DNA of 43,170 bases from an uncultured Rhizobiaceae bacterium. Its GTDB lineage: Bacteria > Pseudomonadota > Alphaproteobacteria > Rhizobiales > Rhizobiaceae. A program made the translations under genes and the position numbers. The stretch is from positions 1-43,170 of the forward strand of contig CAMYMG010000045.1 of the NCBI GenBank assembly GCA_947259295.1, written 5' to 3'. Position 1 is the stretch's first letter; each line of letters starts with the position of its first letter. Shown one piece after another: positions 1 to 7,677 of this stretch. The notes beneath the pieces were generated by a model. It searched no databases, had not been told where the DNA came from, and saw nothing but the letters and a program-made list of their open reading frames with translations.

Positions 1-172
1 CAAGCTGCAGGGCGGCCGCGCGCCCTTCCGCTGGCTGGCCAACGGCAAGCCGCTCGTCGATGTCGCCCGACGCCGCACCGCCACCTGGCAGCCCGACGGC
101 GCCGGCTACTCCACCCTCACAGTCATCGACGCTGCCGGCCGCGCGGCGAGCGTGAAAGTGTTTGTCGAGTAG
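1..172 (+). CDS. pbpC: Penicillin-binding protein 1C, C-terminal end (partial)
   Basis: Only the last 56 codons are present, read from base 2 to a TAG at 170-172; the gene begins outside the window. The tail (FRWLANGKPLV, then WQPDGAGYSTLTVIDAAGRA, ending VFVE) matches the C-terminal BiPBP_C beta domain of class A penicillin-binding protein 1C, a periplasmic glycosyltransferase/transpeptidase that builds peptidoglycan. The catalytic domains are not visible, so the assignment rests on this tail alone. The next gene starts about 107 bases later on the same strand with its own ribosome site. Confidence 0.8.
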   Translation, partial: KLQGGRAPFRWLANGKPLVDVARRRTATWQPDGAGYSTLTVIDAAGRAASVKVFVE

Positions 173-278
173 CCGGGAACATCCGCACACAATCCAGCCT
201 TCTACCATCGACCGAGCAGATGTGACGACGATAGCATCCGCTCTAGATTCGATTTACCTGGCTGTAGGAGATCTTCTC

Positions 279-671
279 ATGGACAGATTCACCGGCGGCT
301 GCCTCTGCGGTGACGTCCGTTTCGTTGCAACCGGCCGTCCCTACCGCGTCGGCCTCTGTCACTGTCTCGACTGCCGCAAGCATCACGGCGCGCTGTTCCA
401 CGCCTCGGCGATCTTCCCGCAGGATGCTGTGGCGATCGAGGGCGAAACGCGCGACTACGAGGGACGGCATTTCTGCCCGCGCTGCGGTTCGTCGGTTTTC
501 GCACGCTCCGGCGACGAGATCGAGATCAGCCTCGGCGCTCTCGACGCCCCCGACCGGTTCATGCCGACCTACGAACTGTGGACCGTACGCCGCGAAGCCT
601 GGCTGCCGCCCTTTCCGCTCGCCCATCGCTACGAGCGCGACCGGGAGGGCGGCGGGCGGTCGGAAGGGTAG
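279..671 (+). CDS. GFA/CENP-V family zinc-binding protein
   Basis: A 130-residue protein of the GFA family (glutathione-dependent formaldehyde-activating enzyme fold). The zinc-binding cysteines are all visible: C8 and C10 (GGCLCGDV), C27, C29 and C32 (GLCHCLDCRK), and C66 and C69 (CPRCGS). The family is small, cytosolic and mostly uncharacterised; the formaldehyde activity named in databases has been questioned and should not be assumed here. The ATG at 279 was chosen because GTAGGAG lies at 264-270 and the protein then begins at the conserved FTGGCLCG. The reading frame stays open upstream to 162, but that part has no family similarity. The last ten residues are Gly/Arg-rich and probably disordered. 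Confidence 0.85.
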   Translation: MDRFTGGCLCGDVRFVATGRPYRVGLCHCLDCRKHHGALFHASAIFPQDAVAIEGETRDYEGRHFCPRCGSSVFARSGDEIEISLGALDAPDRFMPTYELWTVRREAWLPPFPLAHRYERDREGGGRSEG

Positions 672-738
672 GCCTCTCAAGCCGAGGGCACCTGCGAGTG
701 GGGTCGCGGCACGACACTCTCCGGCGACGTGGCTTAAC

Positions 739-755
739 GCCGCGAGCAACGCGGC
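739..755 (-). terminator. Hairpin just after the cyclase gene
   Basis: A perfect 6-bp stem (GCCGCG/CGCGGC) with a 5-nt loop directly follows the cyclase stop codon at 756-758 on the minus strand. There is no T-run after it, so termination by this hairpin alone is uncertain. It sits between convergent genes, where a terminator is expected. Confidence 0.4.
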
Positions 756-2519
756 TCAGCCGACCAGCTTCAGCACGTCGGACGCAACTACGATCTCCAG
801 GTCCCGCTGCAGCTGGTCGCGGATCGCCCTGTCCCGGTAGAATTCCGTCAGCACGAATTGGGCCGGATCGAAGGTCGGGTCTATGGTCAGCAGGACATCC
901 TTTGCCCGGCGCAGCCTGCCGGCGTCATCCAGATGCACCGCCGCGCCCGCCTGGTAGGCGGCCGAGCGCCGGGACGGTCTGGAGAATTCCCCAACCACCC
1001 GATAGCAGCTCTGGTGGTCGCCGATCACGTAATGCGCAACGGCCTCGAGCTCCCGACAGTACTCCGGCAGGAACGGATCGAGCGTTTTTGCCCGCTGCAG
1101 GTAGTTCAGGGCGGTCTGGCCATCGCCGAGGAAGTTGTAGAGCTCGCCCATCCTGCCGACGATGAATGCGTGGTTGGGATTGAGTTCCAGCGCGCGGTTG
1201 AAGTGGTAATGCGCACTGTCGAACTCACGCTGGTAGAGCGCAAGCGAGCCGGCGATCCGATGTGATTCTGCGTCGGTTTCGTCGAGCTCCACCGCAAGCC
1301 GGCCCGACTCCAATAGCGCACCCCACACGTCGTCGCCCGTCCATTCGGAAAGCGTCGACAGGGCGCAGGCCCGCCAAGCATGCGCCCGGCCGAAATTCGG
1401 ATCCCTCGCCAGCGCCTGCTCGAACCAGTACAGTGCCTGCTCCGCATTCTCCCGTGTCACGCCGCCGATGCGGTGGAATTCGAGGCCGCGCATCAGGCAG
1501 TCATAGGCTTCGAGGTCATTGGGCCGCTTGCGCCTGGCGCTGGCCTCGGCCCGCCGCTCGATCTGCCCGGCCACCGAGGAGACGATCCTGGCGATCAGTT
1601 CGTCCTGCACGTCGAACAGTTCGGCAAAGCTGCAATCATGCTTCTCCGACCAGATCTGGTCGCCACTCGTCGCATCCACCAGGTAGCTGTTGATACGCAC
1701 TCGGTCGCCGAGCTTGCGGATCCCTCCCTCGAGACAGAAATGCACGCCGAGCGTCCTTCCGACATCGCGCACGTCGATGCTCTTGCCCTTCATCCCGAAG
1801 CTGGCATTGCGCGAAATCGTGAACACGTCAGAAAAGCGAGACAGCTCCGTGATCAAGTCTTCGGAAAAGCCGTCGGCGAAGTATTCCTGCTCCGGATCAT
1901 TGTTGATGTTCTTGAAGGGGATGACCACCACCGAATTCGGCTGCCGCTGCGCCTTCAGAGCGGTTGGCAGCTGGTCGCTCTCCATCAGTGCCGTGGCCCA
2001 ACTGTGCGAGCCCAGTTCCCCGACTACGCAATAGACGCTGAGAGGCTCTGCTATGTTCTTCAGTTGCCGGCTGCCCTGATGCTCGAACTTCAGCTGCGCA
2101 TTGCGCTTGACATGATCGAATACGGTGCTGCTGACCAAGATGGATCCGGGGCTGGCCTCGGTCTCGATGCGGCTGGCGATGTTGACGCCGTCGCCGAGCA
2201 GGTCGTCGCCGCTGACCACGACATCGGCCAGATGGATGCCGATCCTGAGCTCCAGCCCAATTGTAGCGGTCGTCTCCGGCGCCGCCAGTTCCTGCTGCAG
2301 CTCAAAGGCCGCACGCACCGCTGAGACGGGACTCGAAAACTCCGACAGGAAGCCGTCGCCGGCGCGGCTGAAGACGCGCCCGCCATGCGCCGCGGCCTTC
2401 GTCGCGATGAGATCGGCCAGCGCGGCGACGCGCCGGATCGTGTCCGCCTCGTCGCGGCCCATCCTGGCCGAATAGCCGACAACGTCGGCGGCCACGATCG
2501 TGGAAAGACGTCGCTCCAT
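756..2519 (-). CDS. Class III adenylate/guanylate cyclase fused to TolB-like and TPR domains
   Basis: A 587-residue protein with three parts. Residues 1-165 are a class III nucleotide cyclase domain with both metal aspartates (D12 in VAADVVGYS, D55 in AGDGFL) and the transition-state pair N113/R117 (GVNIASRIE). Residues about 195-325 (VVVIPFKN, QEYFADGFSEDLI) match the TolB/FlgO-like N-terminal domain often joined to such cyclases in rhizobia. Residues about 335-565 are TPR repeats (YWFEQALARDPNFGRAHAWR, YHFNRALELNPNHAFI). The usual base-specifying lysine four residues before D55 is a serine (S51), so the preferred substrate, ATP or GTP, cannot be read off. There is no signal peptide or membrane segment. 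The start is an ATG with AAGGAG about 10 bases upstream. These proteins probably make a cyclic nucleotide in response to a partner bound by the TPRs; that is inference. Confidence 0.85.
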   Translation of the reverse strand: MERRLSTIVAADVVGYSARMGRDEADTIRRVAALADLIATKAAAHGGRVFSRAGDGFLSEFSSPVSAVRAAFELQQELAAPETTATIGLELRIGIHLADVVVSGDDLLGDGVNIASRIETEASPGSILVSSTVFDHVKRNAQLKFEHQGSRQLKNIAEPLSVYCVVGELGSHSWATALMESDQLPTALKAQRQPNSVVVIPFKNINNDPEQEYFADGFSEDLITELSRFSDVFTISRNASFGMKGKSIDVRDVGRTLGVHFCLEGGIRKLGDRVRINSYLVDATSGDQIWSEKHDCSFAELFDVQDELIARIVSSVAGQIERRAEASARRKRPNDLEAYDCLMRGLEFHRIGGVTRENAEQALYWFEQALARDPNFGRAHAWRACALSTLSEWTGDDVWGALLESGRLAVELDETDAESHRIAGSLALYQREFDSAHYHFNRALELNPNHAFIVGRMGELYNFLGDGQTALNYLQRAKTLDPFLPEYCRELEAVAHYVIGDHQSCYRVVGEFSRPSRRSAAYQAGAAVHLDDAGRLRRAKDVLLTIDPTFDPAQFVLTEFYRDRAIRDQLQRDLEIVVASDVLKLVG

Positions 2520-2620
2520 TATTGGCCAGCTCCTTGGCCGCGAAGTGTATGGCCAGAGTCGGTGCCAGTCCAGCGAATCGGCACATCCTCTGACCGCGAA
2601 TCGTCGGGCGCGCGCCTTGG

Positions 2621-3094
2621 TCAGTTCGTGGTGCCGGCTGCCGCCCTGCCCCGCCAGCCGTAATACGTCACCGGATGGCCCGAGCGCGGATGCGGTGCTT
2701 CTCTTACCGCCACCAGCCCTTCGCGTTCGTAGAAGCGCCGGGCGCCCTTGTTGGCCGAGGTCGTGAACAGGGTGAAGCCGCCCGGCATCTTTGCCTTGGC
2801 ATGCTCCAGCAGCGCCTTGCCGATGCCTCTGCCGAGATGGCGGGGGCAGACGAAGAGCTCGGCGAGGATCGCCTCGTCCGGGCGCAGCGCCACGAAACCC
2901 AGCAACTCGTCCGCTTCCTCGGCAACGGTGACTTGCCAGCCCGAAGCAAGTTCGTCGTCGACCCGCCGCCGCAGTTCCGCCCGGCTCGGCATGATCGCCG
3001 GCCCGACGTCGGGCAGGCTGGCGCTCGTGTGCCAGATCTCGGCGATGCGGTCGCGGTCGGGATCGGCCGATGGCCGCAATGTATGGCTACGCAT
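2621..3094 (-). CDS. GNAT family N-acetyltransferase
   Basis: A 157-residue acetyltransferase fold. Motif A, which binds the acetyl-CoA pyrophosphate, is visible as CPRHLGRGIGKALLEHA at residues 83-99. It is followed by the typical motif B region (TTSANKGARRFYEREGLVAV, 111-130), where the family pattern N..A..FYE..GF is clear. The substrate cannot be told from sequence. The frame is open to another ATG at 3151, but the extra 19 residues precede the conserved fold and I prefer 3094; neither start has a strong ribosome site. The gene lies 101 bases upstream of the cyclase gene on the same strand and 79 bases downstream of the M23 gene, so the three could be co-transcribed. Confidence 0.85.
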   Translation of the reverse strand: MRSHTLRPSADPDRDRIAEIWHTSASLPDVGPAIMPSRAELRRRVDDELASGWQVTVAEEADELLGFVALRPDEAILAELFVCPRHLGRGIGKALLEHAKAKMPGGFTLFTTSANKGARRFYEREGLVAVREAPHPRSGHPVTYYGWRGRAAAGTTN

Positions 3095-3173
3095 GGATTT
3101 CCAGGCTGGTTGGCAGGCACGAAAGCACGGATCGGCGCCCCGGTGAAGCATCGCTTATCAAGGTGTTGACCGC

Positions 3174-4310
3174 TCAATCGCCTCCTGCCGCCGCCGGCGC
3201 GACCCGTTGGCCCATTCGGAGCTCGCCGGCGTCGACCGGCATTCCATCCGCCACAAAATTATGGAAGCGCATCGGCAGACCCTCGCCGCTGGTAAGGTCG
3301 GGCGTGGTCTGCATGTGGACATGGAGATGCGGCTCCGAGCTGTTGCCGCTGTTGCCGCATCGGCCGATTTCCTCTCCCGGCTCCACGCGGTCGCCCGCTT
3401 CGACCCGGACGCTGCCCTGCCGCAGATGCGCCAGGAAGAGATATTCGCCTTCGCCGAGATCAAGCACGACGTGGTTGCCCGCGGGGTTTTCGGCATCCGT
3501 CTTGCCGATCGCCTGGTCGGCCAGCCCGGTCACGGCGGCGACGACATCTCCCGCCGCCGGCGCCAGCACGGGTGCGTCCCAGCAGAAATAATTTTCCAGC
3601 CGGTGCGGATCGCCTGCATGGCTTGCGCCGTCGCGCCTGACCACAAGGTCGACGGCGAAGCGCTGCGCCGCATCCACGGCATGGTAATTTTCCTCGATCG
3701 TCCGGCCGCCCCAATAGACATGCCATTCGCCGTCGAAGGGCAGCCGCATGCTGGCCTTGGTCGAATAGTCGAGATGGTCGCTCTGCGCCGCCACAGGCTT
3801 CTGGCGCACGAAGAACCCGGCAATCGCCAAGTCGTCGTCGAAGGTCCATTGCATCTCGACCGGCTGCGTCGTTCCCGTCCATCGCGAGGTGCGCAGGTAA
3901 ATGTCGTAGCCGCCCACGCGGCGCGTCTCTTCGGCGACGACCTCGGCTTCGCTGCCCAATCCGCTAGCAAGCCGGTTACGCAGCTCGGCAAGCGCGTCAA
4001 CGCTGCCGAGCGTCTTCCGCATCGTCTCGGTCATGTCGCGCCAGATCGGCTCGAATTCGCCGGCGAGAAAGGCCTGCGAGCGTCCCCGGCCGGCCTCCTC
4101 GATCCGCTCCTCGGCCCCAAGGCCGGACGGCAGCAGAAGCATCGCAAGTACGGGCATCCACATCGGCGCGCTACCCCTGAAGCGCATCATGCCGCGCCGA
4201 GCAGCTCGGGCCGTTTGAGAGACCCTGCGCGCCAGAAAACGCCATGCCCCATCCAGCTCGCTCGCGGCGGCACAGGCGCTTTTCTCGATCCTTCGGGGAT
4301 TGAAGCTCAT
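3174..4310 (-). CDS. M23 family (LytM-type) peptidase, membrane-anchored or secreted
   Basis: A 378-residue protein with a C-terminal M23/LytM domain (about 205-360). The HxH zinc motif is present in PHLHVH (H328, H330, H332), preceded by NYHAVDAAQRFAVDLV (H210, D221 as likely further ligands), LFLAHL and the G-rich VEPGEEIGRCGNSGNS segment. Such proteins cut peptidoglycan peptides in the periplasm, or act as inactive regulators. A hydrophobic segment (residues 51-65, ending GLGAEE) is a signal peptide or anchor. The ATG at 4310 has a strong site (GAGGAG, 7-8 bases upstream) and gives a 40-residue basic N-terminal extension before the hydrophobic segment. ATGs at 4190 and 4187 would give a standard signal peptide but have no clear ribosome site. 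Residues about 70-200 match nothing I recognise. Confidence 0.8.
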   Translation of the reverse strand: MSFNPRRIEKSACAAASELDGAWRFLARRVSQTARAARRGMMRFRGSAPMWMPVLAMLLLPSGLGAEERIEEAGRGRSQAFLAGEFEPIWRDMTETMRKTLGSVDALAELRNRLASGLGSEAEVVAEETRRVGGYDIYLRTSRWTGTTQPVEMQWTFDDDLAIAGFFVRQKPVAAQSDHLDYSTKASMRLPFDGEWHVYWGGRTIEENYHAVDAAQRFAVDLVVRRDGASHAGDPHRLENYFCWDAPVLAPAAGDVVAAVTGLADQAIGKTDAENPAGNHVVLDLGEGEYLFLAHLRQGSVRVEAGDRVEPGEEIGRCGNSGNSSEPHLHVHMQTTPDLTSGEGLPMRFHNFVADGMPVDAGELRMGQRVAPAAAGGD

Positions 4311-4414
4311 CGTCAGCTCCTCTCATATCGGTTGCTTTGCTCCTGCCCCGCCGCCCGATCTGATTGCCGTCGCTGTCACGCCAGTCTTCGTCGCTGCTTA
4401 CGATGCCAGAAGGT

Positions 4415-4447
4415 GGTGGGGTGCCCCAGGGTTCCGGGTTCCCCACC
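4415..4447 (-). terminator. Hairpin after the DUF1801 pair
   Basis: A 7-bp perfect stem (GGTGGGG/CCCCACC) with a 19-nt loop lies 5 bases past the stop of the downstream DUF1801 gene. An alternative inner stem GGGG/CCCC is possible. No T-run follows, so this is a candidate only. Confidence 0.35.
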
Positions 4448-4452
4448 GCCTT

Positions 4453-4890
4453 TCACATCCGCTCGCCCGGCAGCTTGCTCGCCTGCTCCACCCAGCGAAT
4501 AAACTGTTCTTCGTCCAGTTCATCCTCCTCGTGGATGTGGAGATAGCGCACCTCCTTCTGCTTCGAGGTCACCGGCGGCACCGGATCCAGCTGTGAACCG
4601 CGGAAGAAGGCGACCTTGATGTATTTGGCAAAGACGTGGAAGCTAAGGAACCAGTTGCCGCTTTCGATGCCGTAGAAGGGCGAGTTCCATTTCACCGCCT
4701 TGCTGACGCCGGGCACGGCACGCTCGATCAGCGCGTCCAGCCGGCGTCCTGCCTCGCTCTTCCAGCCCGGCATCGCCTCGATATAGGCCTGCACCGGGGC
4801 GTCGCCATACCCCTTGGCGATCTGCGGGTTGCCGCCCGACAGCAGAGCCGGCCCGTCGTCCTTGGTTTGGCTCGTCTTGCGCTGTTTCAC
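4453..4890 (-). CDS. DUF1801 domain protein (second of a pair)
   Basis: A 145-residue cytosolic protein of the DUF1801 / YdhG-like family, recognised from the core AVKWNSPFYGI (residues about 66-76), followed by a buried strand region (GNWFLSFHVFAKYIKVAFF) and a C-terminal helix. Function is not known for the family. The start is GTG at 4890, inside a 4-nt GTGA overlap with the stop of the upstream DUF1801 gene, which indicates translational coupling. The two proteins share the KW.(S/K)P core but are otherwise diverged, so they are old paralogues rather than a recent copy. Confidence 0.8.
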   Translation of the reverse strand: MKQRKTSQTKDDGPALLSGGNPQIAKGYGDAPVQAYIEAMPGWKSEAGRRLDALIERAVPGVSKAVKWNSPFYGIESGNWFLSFHVFAKYIKVAFFRGSQLDPVPPVTSKQKEVRYLHIHEEDELDEEQFIRWVEQASKLPGERM

Positions 4891-5306
4891 TTGCCGGCTC
4901 CGTTCAACGCCACGGCGGCGCGGATCAGTTCCCTAAATGCCTCAGCGTCGACCGTGTCGCCCTCGAAAAGGTCGATGGCGCGCCGCGCATTTCCCTCCAG
5001 GCTGGCATTGAACAGGCCCTTCGGGTCGTCCAGCGACGCGCCCTTGGCAAAGGTCAGCTTCACCTTGTCCTTGTAGGTCTCGCCGGTGCAGATGATGCCG
5101 TCATGCTCCCATACCGGCACGCCGAGCGGGCTCGACGGCTTGCGCCACTTTACCGTCTCGATCACCTGCGGGTCTGCCTCGTGGATCAGCATGCGCAGCC
5201 GCGCCAGCATCTCGCCCCGCCAGCCGCCCAGCTGCTCGATCCGCGCCGCAATCAGCGTCGCGGCGTCGGCCGCCTCGTTCTTGTCCAGTGTATTGTTTCT
5301 GCTCAT
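4887..5306 (-). CDS. DUF1801 domain protein (first of a pair)
   Basis: A 139-residue DUF1801-family protein with the core TVKWRKPSSPLGVPVWEHDG, then ICTGETYKDKVKLTFAKGASL, a strand-rich half typical of the fold. It is cytosolic and of unknown function. The ATG at 5306 has AGGGTGACG immediately upstream; a TTG at 5330 in the same frame is less likely. It overlaps the next gene by 4 nt, forming a two-gene unit transcribed away from the divergent GST gene at 5387. Confidence 0.8.
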   Translation of the reverse strand: MSRNNTLDKNEAADAATLIAARIEQLGGWRGEMLARLRMLIHEADPQVIETVKWRKPSSPLGVPVWEHDGIICTGETYKDKVKLTFAKGASLDDPKGLFNASLEGNARRAIDLFEGDTVDAEAFRELIRAAVALNGAGK

Positions 5307-5386
5307 CGTCACCCTTGATCCGGCTGGCAAATCGGCGAAACCTGTCGCACTCTAGCATTCCGAAAACACGCCGGAAAACCGTCCCG

Positions 5387-6046
5387 ATGCTGAAAATCTA
5401 CGGCCACCCCTTTGCCTCCTTCTACTGGAAGGCCGCCATCGCCCTGCACGAACGCGACGTGCCTTTCGAGTTCCTGATGGTCGACCCGGCGCATCCCGAA
5501 AACAGCCAAGCCGTCGCCCGCCACGCTCCGACAGGCCAGTTCCCGGTGCTGGTGGACGGCGACCGGGTCGTCATCGAGTCGGCCGCCATCATCGAGTATC
5601 TCGACCTGCATCATGGCGACGCGCCGCCCATGGTGCCGGCCGACCCGCGCCTTGCCATCGAGGCGCGGCAGATGGACAGCGTCTTCGACGACTATGTCAT
5701 GGCGCCGCTGACGCGCATGGTGTTTTCGGTGCTGCGCGACGAGGACAAGCGCGATCCGCATGTGCGCGGCGAAGTCCAGGTCGCCCTCGACAAGGCCTAT
5801 GCCTGGCTCGAGCGCTGGATGAACGGCCGCACATGGGCCGCCAACGAGACCTTCGGCATCGCCGACATCGCCGCGGCACCGGCGCTGTTCTATGCGGATT
5901 GGGGTTTTCCTATCCCCGCCGCGCACGAAAACCTCCACGCCTACCGCGCGCGGCTGCTCGCCCGCCCCTCCATCGCCCGCGTCATCGACGAAGCGCGGCC
6001 CTTTCGCGACTTCTTCCCGCTCAAGTGGCACCCCTCGCCCTTCTGA
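5387..6046 (+). CDS. Glutathione S-transferase family protein
   Basis: A 219-residue GST. The N-terminal thioredoxin-like domain (1-80) shows the family landmarks: GHPFASFYWKAAIALHE at the start, the cis-proline region TGQFPVLVD, and the glutathione-contact ESAAIIEYL. The all-helical C-terminal domain (about 90-210) includes WAANETFGIADIAAAP, the N-capping box and hydrophobic staple. The substrate is unknown. The ATG at 5387 opens directly into the conserved strand MLKIYGHPF; the longer frame upstream is not conserved, and the ribosome site is weak. It is divergent from the DUF1801 pair with 80 bases between the starts. Confidence 0.9.
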   Translation: MLKIYGHPFASFYWKAAIALHERDVPFEFLMVDPAHPENSQAVARHAPTGQFPVLVDGDRVVIESAAIIEYLDLHHGDAPPMVPADPRLAIEARQMDSVFDDYVMAPLTRMVFSVLRDEDKRDPHVRGEVQVALDKAYAWLERWMNGRTWAANETFGIADIAAAPALFYADWGFPIPAAHENLHAYRARLLARPSIARVIDEARPFRDFFPLKWHPSPF

Positions 6047-6245
6047 CCGGCATTGTCGCCGCCCTCACCGCGGTTGCGACTTGCCAACTCGTCGGCGCTA
6101 CTCGATTTCCGCGCCCGCCGCGCTAGCTGTTGAAGTCCAAGCGCCGTCCCTGCAAACCCCGCCGCAGCGGGTTCAATCTCCCGCCGAAACACCTTAAGGC
6201 TGGACGGGCCGGCGAGTCCAAGACCAGCCCGCCCCGGAGTCATGC

Positions 6246-7673
6246 ATGCCGCTTTCCCCCTCCTTCCGCCCCTCCGTCAGCCATGCCTCGCTCGGCGATG
6301 CGTTCTTCGATCAGGTCGCGGCGGCGGAATTTCCAGAGCACACGCTGCGCTTCCGCAACCAGCGGGCGGCCGCCAGCGTCGGTCTGGACACCCTGACCGA
6401 GGAAGAATGGATCGGCCATTTCGGACGCTTCGAGCCGCTTCAGGGCAGCCTGCCCGCGCCGCTCGCGCTGCGCTATCACGGCCACCAGTTCCGCACCTAC
6501 AACCCCGACCTTGGCGACGGCCGCGGCTTCCTCTTCGCCCAGATGCACGACCTCGGCGACGGCCGCCTGCTCGATCTCGGCACCAAGGGCAGCGGCCGCA
6601 CGCCCTGGTCGCGCACCGCCGACGGCCGATTGACGCTGAAGGGCGGTGTGCGCGAGGTGCTGGCCACCGAAATGCTGGAGGCGCTCGGCGTCGATACCTC
6701 GAAGACGCTCAGCCTCATCGAAACCGGCGAGCAGCTGGTGCGCGGCGACGAGCCGTCGCCGACGCGCTCGGCCGTGATGGTCCGGCTCAGCCACTCGCAT
6801 ATCCGCATCGGCAGCTTCCAGCGCCTGCTCTATCTCGACGAGACCGACAACATCGCAAAGCTGCTCGACTACACGATCCGCACCTACATGCCGGATGTCT
6901 GGCGCGACTGTGCCGCCGAGCGCGCCGTCGCCTTCCTCGAGGAAGTCTCGCGCCGTGTCGCCGTCACCGGTGCCGCCTGGATGCTTGCCGGTTTCGTCCA
7001 CGGCGTCCTCAACACCGACAACATCAATGTCACCGGCGAGAGCTTCGACTACGGCCCCTGGCGCTTCCTGCCGCTGCTCGACCCGACCTTCACCGCCGCC
7101 TATTTCGACGACACCGGCCTCTATGCCTATGGCCGCCAGCCCGACACGCTGCTGTGGAACCTGACGCGGCTCGCCGAATGCCTGCTGCCCTTCGCCGGCC
7201 AGGCCGAGCTCGAAACGGCGCTGCGCGGCTTCGAGCCAAAATTCCAGAGCGCCTTTAACGCCGCCATGCTCCGCCGCCTCGGCCTACGATCGGCCGGCGA
7301 GGCGCAAGACATCGCGCTGGTCCGTGCCGTCTGGAAATTCATGTTGGAATCGAAGGCGCCCTTCGAGCAGGTCTTCTTCGACTGGTATGGCGGCCTGAAG
7401 AGCGAGATGCGGGCCGCCGACAGCACAGCGGCCGACCACTACGCATCGCCGACGTTCGCACCGGTGCATGCTGCGCTGGCCGCGCACCAGCCCGCCCCCG
7501 GCATCCGTCTCGACCACACCTATTTCACGCGGAAAATGCCCTGCACCATGCTGATCGACCAGGTCGAGAATGTCTGGACGCCGATCGCCGAGGCCGACGA
7601 CTGGTCGGTTTTCCACGGCAGGCTGAACGAGATCGCCGACATGCGCGACGCGTATACGCCACTGGCGGAGTAA
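6246..7673 (+). CDS. selO: SelO/YdiU family protein AMPylase
   Basis: A 475-residue pseudokinase of the SelO family, which transfers AMP from ATP to protein Ser/Thr/Tyr and is linked to redox stress. Visible landmarks are LGTKGSGRTPWSR (111-123, nucleotide grip with K114 and R118), LKGGVREVLATEMLEALGV (131-149), and the catalytic block FVHGVLNTDNINVTGESFDYGP, with D258 as the likely base and N259 and D268 as metal ligands. The length is close to the usual 480 residues. Unlike many homologues there is no Cys or selenocysteine near the C-terminus (it ends YTPLAE). GGAG at 6236-6239 supports the ATG at 6246. It is convergent with ccmC, with 4 bases between the stops. Confidence 0.9.
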   Translation: MPLSPSFRPSVSHASLGDAFFDQVAAAEFPEHTLRFRNQRAAASVGLDTLTEEEWIGHFGRFEPLQGSLPAPLALRYHGHQFRTYNPDLGDGRGFLFAQMHDLGDGRLLDLGTKGSGRTPWSRTADGRLTLKGGVREVLATEMLEALGVDTSKTLSLIETGEQLVRGDEPSPTRSAVMVRLSHSHIRIGSFQRLLYLDETDNIAKLLDYTIRTYMPDVWRDCAAERAVAFLEEVSRRVAVTGAAWMLAGFVHGVLNTDNINVTGESFDYGPWRFLPLLDPTFTAAYFDDTGLYAYGRQPDTLLWNLTRLAECLLPFAGQAELETALRGFEPKFQSAFNAAMLRRLGLRSAGEAQDIALVRAVWKFMLESKAPFEQVFFDWYGGLKSEMRAADSTAADHYASPTFAPVHAALAAHQPAPGIRLDHTYFTRKMPCTMLIDQVENVWTPIAEADDWSVFHGRLNEIADMRDAYTPLAE

Positions 7674-7677
7674 GGTT

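Noticed and set aside
6150..6180. tRNA T-arm-like GCGGGTTCAATCTCCCGC before selO
   Set aside because: The loop is eight bases instead of seven and no acceptor, D or anticodon arms can be formed from the flanking bases.
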